Source of the DNA: Flavobacteriaceae bacterium
Lineage (GTDB): Bacteria > Bacteroidota > Bacteroidia > Flavobacteriales > Flavobacteriaceae
Length of the DNA stretch: 42,541 nucleotides
NCBI GenBank assembly: GCA_947451525.1
Contig: CANFZM010000023.1
Span: 1 to 42,541, forward strand
Direction of reading: 5' to 3'
Part shown: piece after piece, positions 16,104 to 24,527 of the stretch
Layout: every line of letters starts with the position of its first letter
Position numbering within the stretch: position 1 is the first letter of the stretch
Translations under genes and position numbers: made by a program
Notes under the pieces: model-generated
The model's database searches: none
What the model was told of the DNA's origin: nothing
The model's input: the letters and a program-made list of their open reading frames with translations, nothing else

Positions 16104-17135
16104 TTATTCCGAAAATCTAGTATCGGATAGGTATTGGTAATCTGTTAATGTTTTTAAGAATGCGATGATTTGTGTTTTTTCAGTTGCAGATAACGGAATT
16201 CCCAATGTGCCATTTTGATTTAATATTGGATCTAAAGTTGCCGAATTCACTACTGCATTAGAATAATGGTTTAAAACTGACTCTAGTGTTCCAAAACGGC
16301 CATCGTGCATGTAAGGAGCCGTAAGTTCTACATTTCGTAAACTAGGTACCTTAAACTTGTAATAATCTTGAGGCAATTGGGTTAAACGATACCTTCCAAT
16401 ATCATTTACCAGTGGGTTTACGGCTATTCCATTATTTCTAAAGGAATTATCGGTAAACATATCGGTTGCATGGCAAGTGGCACATTTAGCATTAAAAATG
16501 CCGTAACCTGTCAGTTCCTCTGTTGTTAATGTTCCACCAGATTCGTTTCTTCGGTATTTGTCAAACCTAGAATTTGCAGAAACATTCATCACCATAAATT
16601 GAGACAGCGCCTTGAACATGTTTTCGGTATTGATTTCCTTATTTGGAAAAGCTTGACCAAAAAGCAGTACATAATTTGGATCAGCTTTCATCATTGTTAT
16701 AATATTTCCAAAATTTCCATTCATTTCAATGGCGCTTAGCAAAGGAATAACGGGTTGAAAATCCAAATTATCAGCAGCGCCATCCCACATAAATTGGGTT
16801 TGAAATGCCATATTTTGAATTGAAGGTGAATTTCTAGTCCCCGTAGCATTATTTACTCCGTGACTTACTGTGTGAACGTGATGGGTGAAAGCATTTTGCT
16901 GAATGTGACAAAAGCTACACGAAATGTCTCCATCAGAAGATAGTCTGCCATCATAGAATATTTTTTTACCCAATTCAAATCCCTTTTGCGTTGGCGGATT
17001 TTGAGCAATATTATAGGCTAACGGCGGAAAATTGGATGGTACGGTAAATTCTAAAGGCACATCCACATAAACTTCGTCTTTGGAGCAACTCCACATCAAA
17101 GGCAAAACAAAAAATACTAAATATTTAATTTTCAT
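16104..17135 (-). CDS. MbnH-like di-haem cytochrome c peroxidase/MauG-family lipoprotein
   Basis: A 343-residue lipoprotein (lipobox LMWSC, Cys17) of the bacterial di-haem peroxidase/MauG superfamily. It has two c-type haem sites: CSFCH (73-77) and CATCH (218-222). Other family features are GTRNSPSIQNMAF, MWDGAADNLDFQ near 117-127, and VPSLRNVELTAPYMHDGRFGTL at 263-283 with Met276 at the usual axial-ligand position. In methanobactin operons the MbnH enzyme of this family oxidises a tryptophan of its partner MbnP to kynurenine. The adjacent MbnP-like gene makes the same reaction likely here. A generic cytochrome c peroxidase is the alternative. Function in copper handling is inferred. Confidence 0.88.
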   Translation of the reverse strand: MKIKYLVFFVLPLMWSCSKDEVYVDVPLEFTVPSNFPPLAYNIAQNPPTQKGFELGKKIFYDGRLSSDGDISCSFCHIQQNAFTHHVHTVSHGVNNATGTRNSPSIQNMAFQTQFMWDGAADNLDFQPVIPLLSAIEMNGNFGNIITMMKADPNYVLLFGQAFPNKEINTENMFKALSQFMVMNVSANSRFDKYRRNESGGTLTTEELTGYGIFNAKCATCHATDMFTDNSFRNNGIAVNPLVNDIGRYRLTQLPQDYYKFKVPSLRNVELTAPYMHDGRFGTLESVLNHYSNAVVNSATLDPILNQNGTLGIPLSATEKTQIIAFLKTLTDYQYLSDTRFSE

Positions 17136-17155
17136 TTTGAATAAAATTTAAAAAG

Positions 17156-17187
17156 AAGCTGTTTGAATTAGTACATTCAAACAGCTT
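17156..17187 (-). terminator. Intercistronic hairpin between the MbnP- and MbnH-like genes
   Basis: AAGCTGTTTGAAT (17156-17168) pairs perfectly over 13 bases with ATTCAAACAGCTT (17175-17187) around a 6-base loop. In the minus-strand transcript the stem is followed by CTTTTTAAATTTT. It lies in the 61-base gap, so it could be a partial terminator or protect the 3' end of the upstream cistron. Confidence 0.7.
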
Positions 17188-17196
17188 GCTTTAGTA

Positions 17197-18000
17197 TTAG
17201 TTTGGATCGTTGTGAACGTGTTCTACTGAAAACATATTGGCAAGATTAGCCGAAATAATAGGTAAATCTGACCCTCCCATTATCATGGCACCCATTCCCA
17301 TAGAATTATGAGCAGTTAAATTGATTTTATTTGTACCATCAATAATTTGAGACAAATCGGTACTCAAGTGAATTTGTGGTGTAATATTGGTTCTTACCAA
17401 AGCATTGGTAGACAAGGGCAAAGAAACTTCGGTATAATTATAATCGGTTCCAGTTTTGCCAGTATGAATCATAAACGGTGTATCGGTGGTAACTGTTGGA
17501 GAAGTAAAAGTACCTTCAAAAGCCAAAAATTTAAAGCCAGAAGCCCAACTCCAGGTCATACCTGCGGTTTGAGCTGCAATCCAAAAATCAGCAATTCCAC
17601 TTTGACCTAGAGCGTATTGCGCTTGATCTACACCAATTCCAAAGGTTATAGTTTTGTAATTTGCAGCAGGAATATTGCTTAAATTCAATAGCAAACTTGC
17701 AGGCGTAGCCTCATCTACAATAAAATAGCTTTGTGATTTTGGGTAAGTAAAAGTTGTTCCATCTTCTTTGGTTAAAACAATATTGCTTACAATGTATTTA
17801 ACGTTACTGATTTTTAAAACTTCATTTTGTGAAGTAGGAACCGTTGCGCTACCAAACACTAAAGCGTTATCTGCGAAACCGTTTTCAAATTGCACTTTTA
17901 GTGCTCCAGTTCCAGTAATAGAATCCTCACTCTTGCTACAAGATGCAAGAGTTATTGCAATTGCAACAACTGCAATTGACTTTTTTAATATATTTTTCAT
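17197..18000 (-). CDS. MbnP-like copper-binding lipoprotein
   Basis: A 267-residue lipoprotein (lipobox LASC, Cys21) that matches the MbnP family. It is a beta-rich protein with LKVQFENGFADNALVFG near the start, the region ISNVKYIVSNIVLTKEDG near 65-81, the FGIGVD segment near 120, and the diagnostic tryptophan motif MTWSWASGFKFLAFEG at 148-163 (Trp150, Trp152). It ends with EHVHNDPN, where His261 and His263 are further candidate ligands. In characterised MbnP the copper site depends on a kynurenine made from tryptophan by MbnH, whose homologue is the next gene. Periplasmic-facing location is inferred from the lipobox. It is probably co-transcribed from the promoter near 18528. Confidence 0.87.
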   Translation of the reverse strand: MKNILKKSIAVVAIAITLASCSKSEDSITGTGALKVQFENGFADNALVFGSATVPTSQNEVLKISNVKYIVSNIVLTKEDGTTFTYPKSQSYFIVDEATPASLLLNLSNIPAANYKTITFGIGVDQAQYALGQSGIADFWIAAQTAGMTWSWASGFKFLAFEGTFTSPTVTTDTPFMIHTGKTGTDYNYTEVSLPLSTNALVRTNITPQIHLSTDLSQIIDGTNKINLTAHNSMGMGAMIMGGSDLPIISANLANMFSVEHVHNDPN

Positions 18001-18098
18001 TTGTGTTTTTCTAAAATTTTAATTGAAATAATGGCGCAATGAAAACCTTCATAAGTAGTTATACTAATGAAATTTTGCACCTTTTAAACCGATAAAAT

Positions 18099-18473
18099 TT
18101 AAGAAATTATTGGCGGATGAAATACCGAACAACCAATCGAATGAAAGTAAAGATTAGAATAATTATCTCCAATAGAAATGGTGTCCTGAAAATAAATTTG
18201 TACCATCACTAGGGATTTTATGTTTTGAAAAAATAACACTTCTACTTCTTGTTTCGAAGTATCTTTTTTGTTGGAGGAAGTCGGTTTTTCGCCTTCGGAT
18301 GCATTTGCTAATTCTTTTTTCAAATGACATTTACCGCAACATTTTAATTCGGGTTTGTTTTTGTTTTCACAAAGTAAGGTGCTAATATAATGATAATTAA
18401 CCACGTATTCTATCACCGGAAAAATCGGTTTTAGAAACAAAGTTAAAGCAACTAAAAATAGTATTTTTTTCAT
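18099..18473 (-). CDS. Small Cys/His-rich protein at head of copper-type cluster
   Basis: A 124-residue protein without a named function. An N-terminal hydrophobic segment (about 4-22) could be a signal anchor. It is followed by LLCENKNKPELKCCGKCHLK (34-52) with Cys35, Cys45, Cys46, Cys49 and His50, a compact candidate metal site. A low-complexity Lys/Ser linker follows, and the end contains HSIGCSVFHPP (Cys115, His119). I recall similar small CENKxKPELxCxGKC proteins in Bacteroidota but no established role. It is the first gene of the cluster, 98 bases upstream of the MbnP-like gene, with a TAAATTTG box upstream. A role as metal chaperone or sensor is speculation. Confidence 0.75.
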   Translation of the reverse strand: MKKILFLVALTLFLKPIFPVIEYVVNYHYISTLLCENKNKPELKCCGKCHLKKELANASEGEKPTSSNKKDTSKQEVEVLFFQNIKSLVMVQIYFQDTISIGDNYSNLYFHSIGCSVFHPPIIS

Positions 18474-18527
18474 TATTTATTTAGACATCTATTTAGAAAA
18501 AAACTTGCGTTTGTTTACTATATCTCG

Positions 18528-18535
18528 CAAATTTA
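18528..18535 (-). promoter_or_regulatory. Likely -7 promoter box of the copper-type cluster
   Basis: On the minus strand this reads TAAATTTG, a match to TAnnTTTG, 55 bases upstream of the first gene's ATG at 18473. No -33 box is clear. The rest of the divergent gap 18474-18719 shows no obvious operator. Confidence 0.5.
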
Positions 18536-18719
18536 AACCAATTTAACCATATTCTAAATGAATAGGTTCCTAATTTTACTATTTATATATAAAGACTAGC
18601 CTTATTGCTTCTTTTTGGTTTTGCACTGCTAAACTTTAAATTATTAAATTTTTGTTAAGTGTTAAACCTTTTTAATTAATTAAAGTCAAATTAGCACACT
18701 AAATATAAAATAAACAAAA

Positions 18720-19160
18720 ATGAAAAAATTATTAGTTGCTGCATTATTAGTTGTTGGGATGACAACTTTTGCACAAGAAAAAATGGGAGATCAAAAAGAA
18801 AAATTAACTCCAGAACAAAGAGTAGAATCTCAAGTTAAGAGAATGACTAAAGATTTAACTTTAAATGAAAAACAAGCACAAGATGTTAGGGTTTTAGTTA
18901 CTAAAGAAGTTTCTATGAGAGAAGCAAATAGAACTGAAATGGAAGCAAAAAGAGCGTCGGGAGTTAAACCTTCTAAAGAAGACATGCTAGCGCGTAAGGC
19001 TAAATTCCAAGAAGATCAAGTTGCCATGGATGCTAGTATGAAAAAAATTCTAACTCCAGAGCAATACGCAAAATGGCTTCAAAAAAACCAAGAGAGAAAA
19101 GAAAAAATGGAAGCAAAAAAAGCAGAAAAAGAAAAAGGGAATTCTGAAGAAAATAAATAA
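18720..19160 (+). CDS. Small exported DUF4890-like helical protein
   Basis: A 146-residue protein with a signal peptide (MKKLLVAALLVVGMTTFAQ). The mature part is almost entirely charged helix: LTPEQRVESQVKRMTKDLTLNEKQAQDVRVLV, then KAKFQEDQVAMDASMKKILTPEQYAKW, then a Lys/Glu tail. This pattern is that of the DUF4890 family, which recalls the periplasmic CpxP/Spy-type helical proteins (paired LTxEQ motifs). A chaperone-like envelope-stress role is only an analogy. It diverges from the copper-type cluster across 246 bases and ends in a two-way terminator shared with the gene opposite. Confidence 0.78.
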   Translation: MKKLLVAALLVVGMTTFAQEKMGDQKEKLTPEQRVESQVKRMTKDLTLNEKQAQDVRVLVTKEVSMREANRTEMEAKRASGVKPSKEDMLARKAKFQEDQVAMDASMKKILTPEQYAKWLQKNQERKEKMEAKKAEKEKGNSEENK

Positions 19161-19183
19161 TTCAAAAGAATAATTTTAAGCAT

Positions 19184-19223
19184 AAAAAAACAGTTGCAAA
19201 TGATTTTGCAACTGTTTTTTTTT
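19184..19223. terminator. Bidirectional intrinsic terminator
   Basis: AAAAAACAGTTGCAAA pairs with TTTTGCAACTGTTTTTT. The stem is flanked by A-runs on the left and T-runs on the right, so it can end transcription from both the plus-strand gene ending at 19160 and the minus-strand gene ending at 19245. Confidence 0.9.
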
Positions 19224-19244
19224 ATTATGTGTTAATGGTATGGA

Positions 19245-21947
19245 TTACAAATTATACTTCAAACTAAATATAACATAGCGTGGTTGCACAATATATTGGG
19301 AACTTGAAATAGATTGTTGATTGAAACTATTGTCGTTTAAAGAGGTAGTGTTTAGTAAATTAGTCGCCGAAACTTTATATTCAAATTTGCTGTCTTTCTT
19401 TTGGTAATTCAAACTAGCATTCAAAAATTGGTAATGATTGTCAATAGTTTTATCATTATTGAAATAATGGTAATATTGGAAATCGGTAACAAATGCAAAT
19501 CCATTTAAGAAATAATAATCCAAAGTAATCGAAGGTGTGTTGGTGAAATATTTAGTATGGTTATATTCGTTAATAGTAGTTGAATAACCAAGTTCAATAT
19601 TTGGTACTTTCTTAAACATGGTTGCTATTTTTACCGAGTACGTTTGGGTAAAACTCTCTGTTGTAGATACTGCATTATTTAAAATATTACTAAATTTCGA
19701 CCAGTTTACATTCACACTTCCTGAGGCTTTATAATTTTTTAAGAACGATCTGCCATAACTACCCATAGCGGTTGCGGTTTCATTAGGAAAGTTAGAATTA
19801 TAAGGCGTTGAAGTTTGATTCACGCCAATAAAAGTTGCATTTGTTTTCACGGCATCCGTTGTTCTAGTATAGGAAGCATTGGCAAAAATATTTTCAAAAT
19901 TAAACATATTGTATTTAAAATATCTAAGCGAATGTATCTGAGAAGTTGCGTTTTCTAAATCTCTATTTCCTCTAAATAAACTGCTGTAACCATTTAAAAT
20001 ATAACCTTGAACCAATTGCGATATATCGGTAAAAACATTGTTCAACGAATAAGTGTACGTTAAAGTTTCCGCTTTTTTAATTTGATACAACATAAAAAAA
20101 TCGGGTAAGAATTTAGTAAAACTTTTAGTCACATCTGTTGCCAATTGTTGGTTTTTCATACTGTAAAAATGCTCACTAAACCCCGGAGTTATAGTTAATT
20201 TCCCTAATAACATTTTGTAATGTACTCCAATAAAAGCGTCGTTAAAATTATAGGTAACTTGGTTGGTATTGGTAACGTCGTTCAAGTCATTTCGAACTCC
20301 AGAATCTAACATTTGAAAGATGGAAGAATTAAAATTTTGATACGAATAGGTGTTTCCTAAAGTAACGTTGAAGTTGGTTTTTGGAGTAACCATATAATAA
20401 TAATCCAATTTAGAGTCCAATTTATTAGTTCTCACAAAACGCGATTGGTTTAAATCATTTCGGTTTTGATATGGATTATAGCCATATAATTGAAAAGGAG
20501 GAAGGCGTAAATTTGCATTATAAAAAGGGTCTTCTTCTTGATACAAATGTTGAATTTCTAAATCGAAAACACTTTTCTCCTTTAAAGTATAATAGATGCT
20601 AAAATTTTGGTTAACTGATGTAGGATTTTGTTTTTTATAAGTGGAAATATTTTCGAAACTAGAAACCGAATTTACAATAGATTCTCTATTAATTAAGGAA
20701 TTTTCAACTTGGCTAGATTTCTTCATTAAAACATCATAATCAAATTGAAAATTGGTGTTTGGTTTGTAGGAAGAACTCAATTTTACCAAGCCATAATTAG
20801 TTTGTTGCACAGGAGTTTCCTTCGAGTTTATTTGCGTTGAAGAATTCAAAATCGTTAAGTTTGAATTGGTTTCTATTTGAGTTTTAGAATACGATATAAC
20901 GCCAAATCCGCTTAATGTCCAAGTTTTTGTTGGGTTGTAAGAAAAGTTAGTCGCTCCAAACTTAGTTTCAATTTCTTTGGCTCTGTTATTTCGAAGTGCA
21001 GAAATTCCTAAATCATTAGAAGCCACATTAAACGAACTTCCACCTTTTTTCATCATGCCTCTAAAGCCACCAGTCATTTTAAAGTAATCTTGAATGGTTA
21101 AAGGCAATTCGCCAATATTATTAAAATTGGTAATGACATTCAAACTGTATTTCGGATTGTAATAAAACGCTTTCGGATTTAAAATATAACGATCCAACTT
21201 AGTAGTATTGTTGCTTTCGCCAGAGCCACCTCCTGCGGTCATATCACCAAACCAAAAATTCTTTTTTCCGGATTTAAGTTTGATGTTCATTGCAACGCTT
21301 TCTTCATTGTTTTCAAGCCCTTTTAATTGCCCTACTTCATTGTAGTTTCGCAGCACTTGAATTTTATCAATAGCATCTGCAGGAATATTTTTCACACCTA
21401 ATTTGGTATCTCCATCAAAAAAATCTTTGCCTTCAACCATTAATTTGGAAACTTTTTTGCCTTCTACTTGAACTTCACCATCCGAATTAACTTCAACTCC
21501 CGGAAGTTTCTTCAATACATCTTCCAGTTTCTTTTCCGTTCCCGATTTAAAAGAATCGGCATTATAAACAATGGTATCGCCTTTAATTGAAACTGGCATT
21601 TCTCTTACAATCTCTACATCGTTCAATTCGATTCCGCCTGCTTCCATAGTGATGTTCTGGGTGATGCTCACGTCTTTAGTAGTTACCGTGATTTCCTTAT
21701 TTTGCATCCCTATATAGGTTAGTTTTATAGAATAGGTAGTGTTAGGTTTTAAGTTTAATACAAACCTTCCTTTGTCGTTGGTTATAGCATAAGCATCCAT
21801 GCCTTTAGTGGCTTGGTTTACAGCCATGATGTTAGCCATGTCTAAAGGTGTTTTGCCTGCTTCGGTAATAACCCCCTCAAAGCGAATGTTTTGTGAAAAT
21901 GAAATAGTGGTAATAAAAAGTAAAAAAAGTAAAGTAATTTTTTTCAT
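19245..21947 (-). CDS. TonB-dependent-receptor-like outer membrane beta-barrel protein
   Basis: A 900-residue outer-membrane protein. From ATG 21947 there is a clear signal peptide (MKKITLLFLLFITTISFSQ). It is followed by a carboxypeptidase-regulatory-like domain (about 20-108), a plug-like region (TEKKLEDVLKKLPGVEVNSD, then KLMVEGKDFFDGD), and a long barrel ending VIFSLKYNL. This is the outer membrane beta-barrel type (OMP_b-brl_3) that lacks full TonB-receptor annotation in most genomes. I reject an upstream start at 21998 because those residues overlap a terminator-like hairpin and precede the signal peptide. It follows the GLPGLI gene by 86 bases, a pairing common in this phylum. The substrate is unknown. 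Confidence 0.85.
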   Translation of the reverse strand: MKKITLLFLLFITTISFSQNIRFEGVITEAGKTPLDMANIMAVNQATKGMDAYAITNDKGRFVLNLKPNTTYSIKLTYIGMQNKEITVTTKDVSITQNITMEAGGIELNDVEIVREMPVSIKGDTIVYNADSFKSGTEKKLEDVLKKLPGVEVNSDGEVQVEGKKVSKLMVEGKDFFDGDTKLGVKNIPADAIDKIQVLRNYNEVGQLKGLENNEESVAMNIKLKSGKKNFWFGDMTAGGGSGESNNTTKLDRYILNPKAFYYNPKYSLNVITNFNNIGELPLTIQDYFKMTGGFRGMMKKGGSSFNVASNDLGISALRNNRAKEIETKFGATNFSYNPTKTWTLSGFGVISYSKTQIETNSNLTILNSSTQINSKETPVQQTNYGLVKLSSSYKPNTNFQFDYDVLMKKSSQVENSLINRESIVNSVSSFENISTYKKQNPTSVNQNFSIYYTLKEKSVFDLEIQHLYQEEDPFYNANLRLPPFQLYGYNPYQNRNDLNQSRFVRTNKLDSKLDYYYMVTPKTNFNVTLGNTYSYQNFNSSIFQMLDSGVRNDLNDVTNTNQVTYNFNDAFIGVHYKMLLGKLTITPGFSEHFYSMKNQQLATDVTKSFTKFLPDFFMLYQIKKAETLTYTYSLNNVFTDISQLVQGYILNGYSSLFRGNRDLENATSQIHSLRYFKYNMFNFENIFANASYTRTTDAVKTNATFIGVNQTSTPYNSNFPNETATAMGSYGRSFLKNYKASGSVNVNWSKFSNILNNAVSTTESFTQTYSVKIATMFKKVPNIELGYSTTINEYNHTKYFTNTPSITLDYYFLNGFAFVTDFQYYHYFNNDKTIDNHYQFLNASLNYQKKDSKFEYKVSATNLLNTTSLNDNSFNQQSISSSQYIVQPRYVIFSLKYNL

Positions 21948-21979
21948 GTTGTTGTATTTGTATATTCTAGTATTTAATA

Positions 21980-22021
21980 AAAAAGGAAGAATCTCCAATT
22001 TTTTAGAAATTCTTCCTTTTT
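21980..22021 (-). terminator. Terminator-like hairpin between the GLPGLI and barrel genes
   Basis: AAAAAGGAAGAAT (21980-21992) pairs over 13 bases with ATTCTTCCTTTTT (22009-22021). On the minus strand the right arm ends in T residues. It lies between two genes that look like an operon, so it may terminate only part of the transcripts. Confidence 0.65.
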
Positions 22022-22033
22022 GTTTTATTTAAA

Positions 22034-22951
22034 TTATCCTCCAAATCGCATTCCTCTTCCAGGACCTCCTTGACCACCTGGGCCTTGATTCATCTGTCTA
22101 AACTCTTCCATTTTTTTAATGATGGTGTCGTCATATTCTTTTTGAGAGATTACTTTTCCATTAGTAGGTGCTTTAATTTCCACTTTATCTTTAGCGTTCA
22201 AAACTACTTTAGAACATAAAATAATTGTTTTACCATCGTTCACTTCAAGAATAAGCCCTGGTAATCCCCAATAACCTTCAGGTCCTTGGTTTACCGGAAT
22301 CTCTGGAGTGTACCAAGCAGTAATGGTGATTTCTTTTGGCAATTCAATTTCATCCATGAAATTGGTTTTCTTTTCTTTTGTATCTGTTTTAGAAGAATCC
22401 GATTTAATTTCCACTTTTTTATCTTCCTCTCTTTTAGGTCTGAAGTTTCTAAAATCGGTTTTGCTAGCAGGCATTACAGTAGTTGCTTTGTAACAAGTAT
22501 AACCACCAATTTGTCTGGTTTCACTTTCCATTGACCATTTATAGGTTTTTAAAGAATCTTTAACTAAAAATTCCTTTCCCATAAATTCTTTATCTACAGA
22601 ATAACTTTTATCTTTTACATTTTTATAATAAGTGCCGCCGCCACCCATCATATTGCTCATCATTCGCATTCCGCCACCATTTTGTCCTGGAGCATCTAGT
22701 TTTTCTTCTTCTTTATAAATAGAAGTTTGCTTATCAAAGTTTAGAATAAAAGTTTTTTCAAACATTTTTTTCATTCGTTCCTCAATACCTTTTTGCATTT
22801 CGGGAGTCATTTCTTTATTTCCTTCAAATCGTTTTTTAAAGTCGGCAGTGCTAGTTTTAGATTCATATACAGCCATTCCCTGAAAATTTTTCTGGGCTTG
22901 TGAAGTTAAAATGGTAAGCAAAAAGGTAACAGAGAGAAATATTTTTTTCAT
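22034..22951 (-). CDS. GLPGLI family protein
   Basis: A 305-residue exported protein with a signal peptide (about 1-20, ending SQAQ) and the family's naming motif WGLPGLILEV at 228-237. It is preceded by the typical GGYTCYKATT (149-158) and ITAWYTPEIPV (210-220). A Lys-rich insertion lies between these, and a Gly/Met-rich stretch (NGGGMRMMSNMMGGGG) lies near 91-106. The C-terminus is Gly-rich (QGPGGQGGPGRGMRFGG). The function of GLPGLI proteins is unknown. They usually sit next to TonB-receptor-like genes, as here with 19245-21947. The protein is beta-rich and presumably periplasmic or on the outer-membrane inner face. Confidence 0.9.
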   Translation of the reverse strand: MKKIFLSVTFLLTILTSQAQKNFQGMAVYESKTSTADFKKRFEGNKEMTPEMQKGIEERMKKMFEKTFILNFDKQTSIYKEEEKLDAPGQNGGGMRMMSNMMGGGGTYYKNVKDKSYSVDKEFMGKEFLVKDSLKTYKWSMESETRQIGGYTCYKATTVMPASKTDFRNFRPKREEDKKVEIKSDSSKTDTKEKKTNFMDEIELPKEITITAWYTPEIPVNQGPEGYWGLPGLILEVNDGKTIILCSKVVLNAKDKVEIKAPTNGKVISQKEYDDTIIKKMEEFRQMNQGPGGQGGPGRGMRFGG

Positions 22952-23083
22952 TATGTAGGTTTTATTTGATTTTGCAGGAACAAATATGACGAATGAATCT
23001 CTTTTTTGTTACTAATAATTTGTTAAATATTTTATTAAAGCCTTTTGGGTAATTCCAATACTTTAATGTAATTTAGCCTCATA

Positions 23084-23875
23084 ATGAAAAAACTAGCGTA
23101 TCTATTTCTTTTTTTAACAACAGTTTTAGGATTTGGGCAAAATCCAAAGTTGTACCCTATTCGCACAGATTCTATTGCAATTAAGGCAGATTTATTTATA
23201 GGCCTTGACGGATTTAAAAATTACTATTATTGTAATAATAATGTTCTATATAAAAAAAATACAGAAGCCATTTTGCAATACCAATCAGTTTCATTAGGGA
23301 AAATATCCAAAGTAGATATTCTCAATCCACTAAAGATAATTGTTTTTTACGAACAATTCAACACTGCAGTGATTCTAGACAATCAACTTAATGAAGTGCA
23401 ACGAATAGATTTCTCTAAATTAGATAATTCCATAGTAGTCTCGGCAATAGGAGTTGCTGGTCAAAACAAAGTATGGATTTTCAATTCCTTAAAACAACAA
23501 CTCGGGTTGTACGATTTAGTTTCCACCCAATACCAAGAAATTGGAAACCCAATAGGAGAGGGTTTTAAATATTACCAAACCGATTATAATTATTTCTATT
23601 GGATTTCTCAAAACATGCAATGGAAAGTTTGCAACTTATATGGAAAAAACACCACAATTGCTACAATAGAATCTTTTGACGATTGTCAAATAATAACCGA
23701 TACTAAAATACTTTTTTTTAAAGACAACGCTTTGTTTGTAAGAGATTACACCAATAATAAGGAATACCAAATTGAAATTGTTGAGAAATCCTTGCGGAAT
23801 TTTTTTTACAAAGACCAAATTTTATCTATTTTTACCAACAAAGGAATTACAAATTATAAAATCACAATACCATAA
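23084..23875 (+). CDS. Exported protein of unknown function upstream of deoxynucleoside kinase
   Basis: A 263-residue protein with a signal peptide (MKKLAYLFLFLTTVLGFGQ). I recognise no named domain. The sequence is full of short beta strands with repeated phrases such as VSLGKISKVDILNPLKIIVFY, IGVAGQNKVWIFNSLKQQLGLYD and IVEKSLRNFFYKDQILSIFTNKGI, so a small beta-propeller-like fold is a guess. Its stop codon shares one base with the ATG of the kinase (TAATG at 23873-23877), so the two are translationally coupled and probably one operon. Why an exported protein is coupled to nucleotide salvage is unclear. Confidence 0.75.
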   Translation: MKKLAYLFLFLTTVLGFGQNPKLYPIRTDSIAIKADLFIGLDGFKNYYYCNNNVLYKKNTEAILQYQSVSLGKISKVDILNPLKIIVFYEQFNTAVILDNQLNEVQRIDFSKLDNSIVVSAIGVAGQNKVWIFNSLKQQLGLYDLVSTQYQEIGNPIGEGFKYYQTDYNYFYWISQNMQWKVCNLYGKNTTIATIESFDDCQIITDTKILFFKDNALFVRDYTNNKEYQIEIVEKSLRNFFYKDQILSIFTNKGITNYKITIP

Positions 23876-24489
23876 TGCATATAGCTGTAGCAGGAAATAT
23901 AGGAGCTGGAAAAACAACCTTAACGAGACTTTTAGCCAAACATTTTAAATGGGAACCACATTTTGAAGACGTTGTAGACAATCCTTATCTAGATGATTTT
24001 TACCATCAAATGGAACGTTGGTCCTTTAACTTGCAAATTTATTTCTTAAACAGCCGTTTTCGTCAAGTGTTGCAAATTCGTGAAAGCGGAAAAAAAATCA
24101 TCCAAGACAGGACCATTTATGAAGATGCTCATATTTTTGCGCCCAACCTTCACGCAATGGGGTTAATGACCAATCGCGACTTTGAAAATTACAAATCGCT
24201 TTTCGAATTAATGGAGAGCCTTGTTAAAGCCCCCGATTTGTTAATCTACCTAAGAAGTTCCATTCCTAATCTTGTTGGCCAAATTCACAAGCGCGGACGC
24301 GAATACGAAAACACTATTTCCATAGATTATCTAAGCCGATTAAACGAGCGTTACGAAGCTTGGGTTACCACCTACGACAAAGGAAAATTATTAATTATCG
24401 ATGTGGATAATATCGATTTTCTTAACAATCCCGAAGATCTAGGAAACATCATCAACCGCATTGACGCAGAAATAAACGGATTGTTTTAG
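23875..24489 (+). CDS. Deoxynucleoside kinase (dAK/dGK type)
   Basis: A cytoplasmic salvage enzyme of 204 residues that phosphorylates deoxynucleosides, most likely deoxyadenosine or deoxyguanosine. It has the P-loop GNIGAGKTT at 7-15, then FEDVVDNPYLDDFY (34-47) with the conserved Glu. The DRTIYEDAHIF region (82-92) corresponds to the family's DRS motif, and the lid sequence KRGREYE sits near 138. Specificity among deoxynucleosides is not decided by these motifs. It overlaps the preceding exported-protein gene by one base and is followed by an intergenic hairpin repeat. Confidence 0.93.
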   Translation: MHIAVAGNIGAGKTTLTRLLAKHFKWEPHFEDVVDNPYLDDFYHQMERWSFNLQIYFLNSRFRQVLQIRESGKKIIQDRTIYEDAHIFAPNLHAMGLMTNRDFENYKSLFELMESLVKAPDLLIYLRSSIPNLVGQIHKRGREYENTISIDYLSRLNERYEAWVTTYDKGKLLIIDVDNIDFLNNPEDLGNIINRIDAEINGLF

Positions 24490-24527
24490 TAGGAGCGAAT
24501 CATTTGGTTTTATTTATAATTTGCATT

